64,000 bases of DNA, from NCBI GenBank assembly GCA_016792625.1, contig JAEUKK010000101.1, positions 55,480-119,479 of the forward strand, written 5' to 3'. The stretch is from Deltaproteobacteria bacterium (GTDB taxonomy: Bacteria; Myxococcota_A; UBA796; UBA2385). Made by a program: the position numbers and the translations under genes. Shown one piece after another: positions 63,763-64,000 of the stretch (position 1 is the stretch's first letter; every line of letters starts with the position of its first letter). The notes beneath the pieces are model-generated. The model made no database searches. It saw only the letters and a program-made list of their open reading frames with translations, and was not told where the DNA came from.

Positions 63763-64000
63763 CCGTCAGGTCGGCGCCACCCCTCCGCACAGAACACCCT
63801 CTCACACGCTGTTCTCAACGGCAGCCAAAGCAGGAGGCCCGCGGCACGGCGGTTGCACAGGGCGGTGCGGAGGTGCCCATGCCGCCCCCCCCCCCCCGCC
63901 CCCGGCCCCCCCCCCGCCCCGCCGCCCCCGCCCGGCGCCCCCGGGGGGGCCCCCCCCCACCCCCGCCCCCCGGCCCCCCCCCCGGCCCCCCCGGGGCGCG
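63763..64000. other. Non-coding right edge ending in a low-complexity C/G homopolymer
   Basis: Positions 63763 to about 63878 look like ordinary intergenic sequence without a gene. From about 63879 to 64000 the sequence is almost only C and G with runs of eight or more C. It does not code and is unlike the genome composition. It is probably a sequencing or assembly artefact at a contig end. Confidence 0.7.

Overview
The window is a very GC-rich, gene-dense bacterial chromosome segment. Coding strands show the strong third-position G/C bias that also produces many long false antisense frames. The gene content points to Myxococcota or a related former-deltaproteobacterial lineage. Evidence: a surface protein with MopE-like Asp/Cys repeats and a MYXO-CTERM-like tail (61624-63693), three large Ser/Thr protein kinases, at least nine predicted lipoproteins, a response regulator-HDOD fusion, an AgmX-like protein and a FemAB-like DUF482 protein. 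A flagellin gene and PilT-type ATPases suggest a motile organism. I see no rRNA, tRNA, CRISPR, integrase, transposase or phage gene. The last ~120 bases are C/G homopolymer and look like a low-quality contig end.

Layout. 0.4-3.0 kb: a Spy/CpxP-like periplasmic protein, an OmpR-family regulator and a sensor kinase, in CpxP-CpxR-CpxA order. 3.1-5.3 kb: a small flagellar-rod-like protein, a His-rich protein with an Nfu N-terminal domain, and a homocysteine S-methyltransferase. 5.3-10.2 kb: a MalG-type permease, and a binding protein fused to a MalF-type permease, separated by a secreted Lys-rich protein and a lipoprotein. 10.6-12.6 kb: a YfbK-like von Willebrand A (vWA) lipoprotein. 12.6-19.5 kb: a tightly coupled six-gene minus-strand operon (DUF4178, small membrane protein, DUF350, membrane spermidine synthase, Tat-exported FAD oxidoreductase, multipass membrane protein). 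19.7-21.7 kb: an HPt protein preceded by an exact 22-bp tandem duplication, then flagellin with a 464-bp leader and a strong terminator. 21.7-27 kb: cyclophilin-TPR lipoprotein, vWA lipoprotein, an unknown protein and the response regulator-HDOD protein.

27-36 kb: a beta-barrel protein, a membrane Ser/Thr kinase with Pro-rich linkers, a tandem double PilT ATPase, DUF482 and double-hotdog proteins, and an exported lipoprotein with two truncated haemoglobin domains. 36-45 kb: a divergent promoter pair, an OB-fold lipoprotein, an EamA transporter, a beta-helix lipoprotein, a TlpA-like thioredoxin, a radical-SAM-like protein lacking its Cys motif, an outer-membrane barrel, an AgmX-like protein and a DUF2807 lipoprotein. 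45-51 kb: a kinase-ATPase-TPR protein, MAPEG, frataxin (CyaY) and an aminotransferase. 51-56.5 kb: two large exported proteins sharing a module. 56.7-64 kb: a protein with three 36-residue HTH-like repeats behind a clear promoter, another kinase-ATPase-TPR protein, and the MYXO-CTERM-like beta-helix protein.

Many genes share a start context in which GGAG, often as GGAGCGCCC, lies 5-8 bases before ATG, GTG or TTG. I used it to choose several starts. The most interesting items are the DUF4178/DUF350/spermidine-synthase/oxidoreductase operon, the double-haemoglobin lipoprotein, the His-rich Nfu_N protein, the triple-HTH protein, the 1192-residue TonB-like mosaic and the double PilT.
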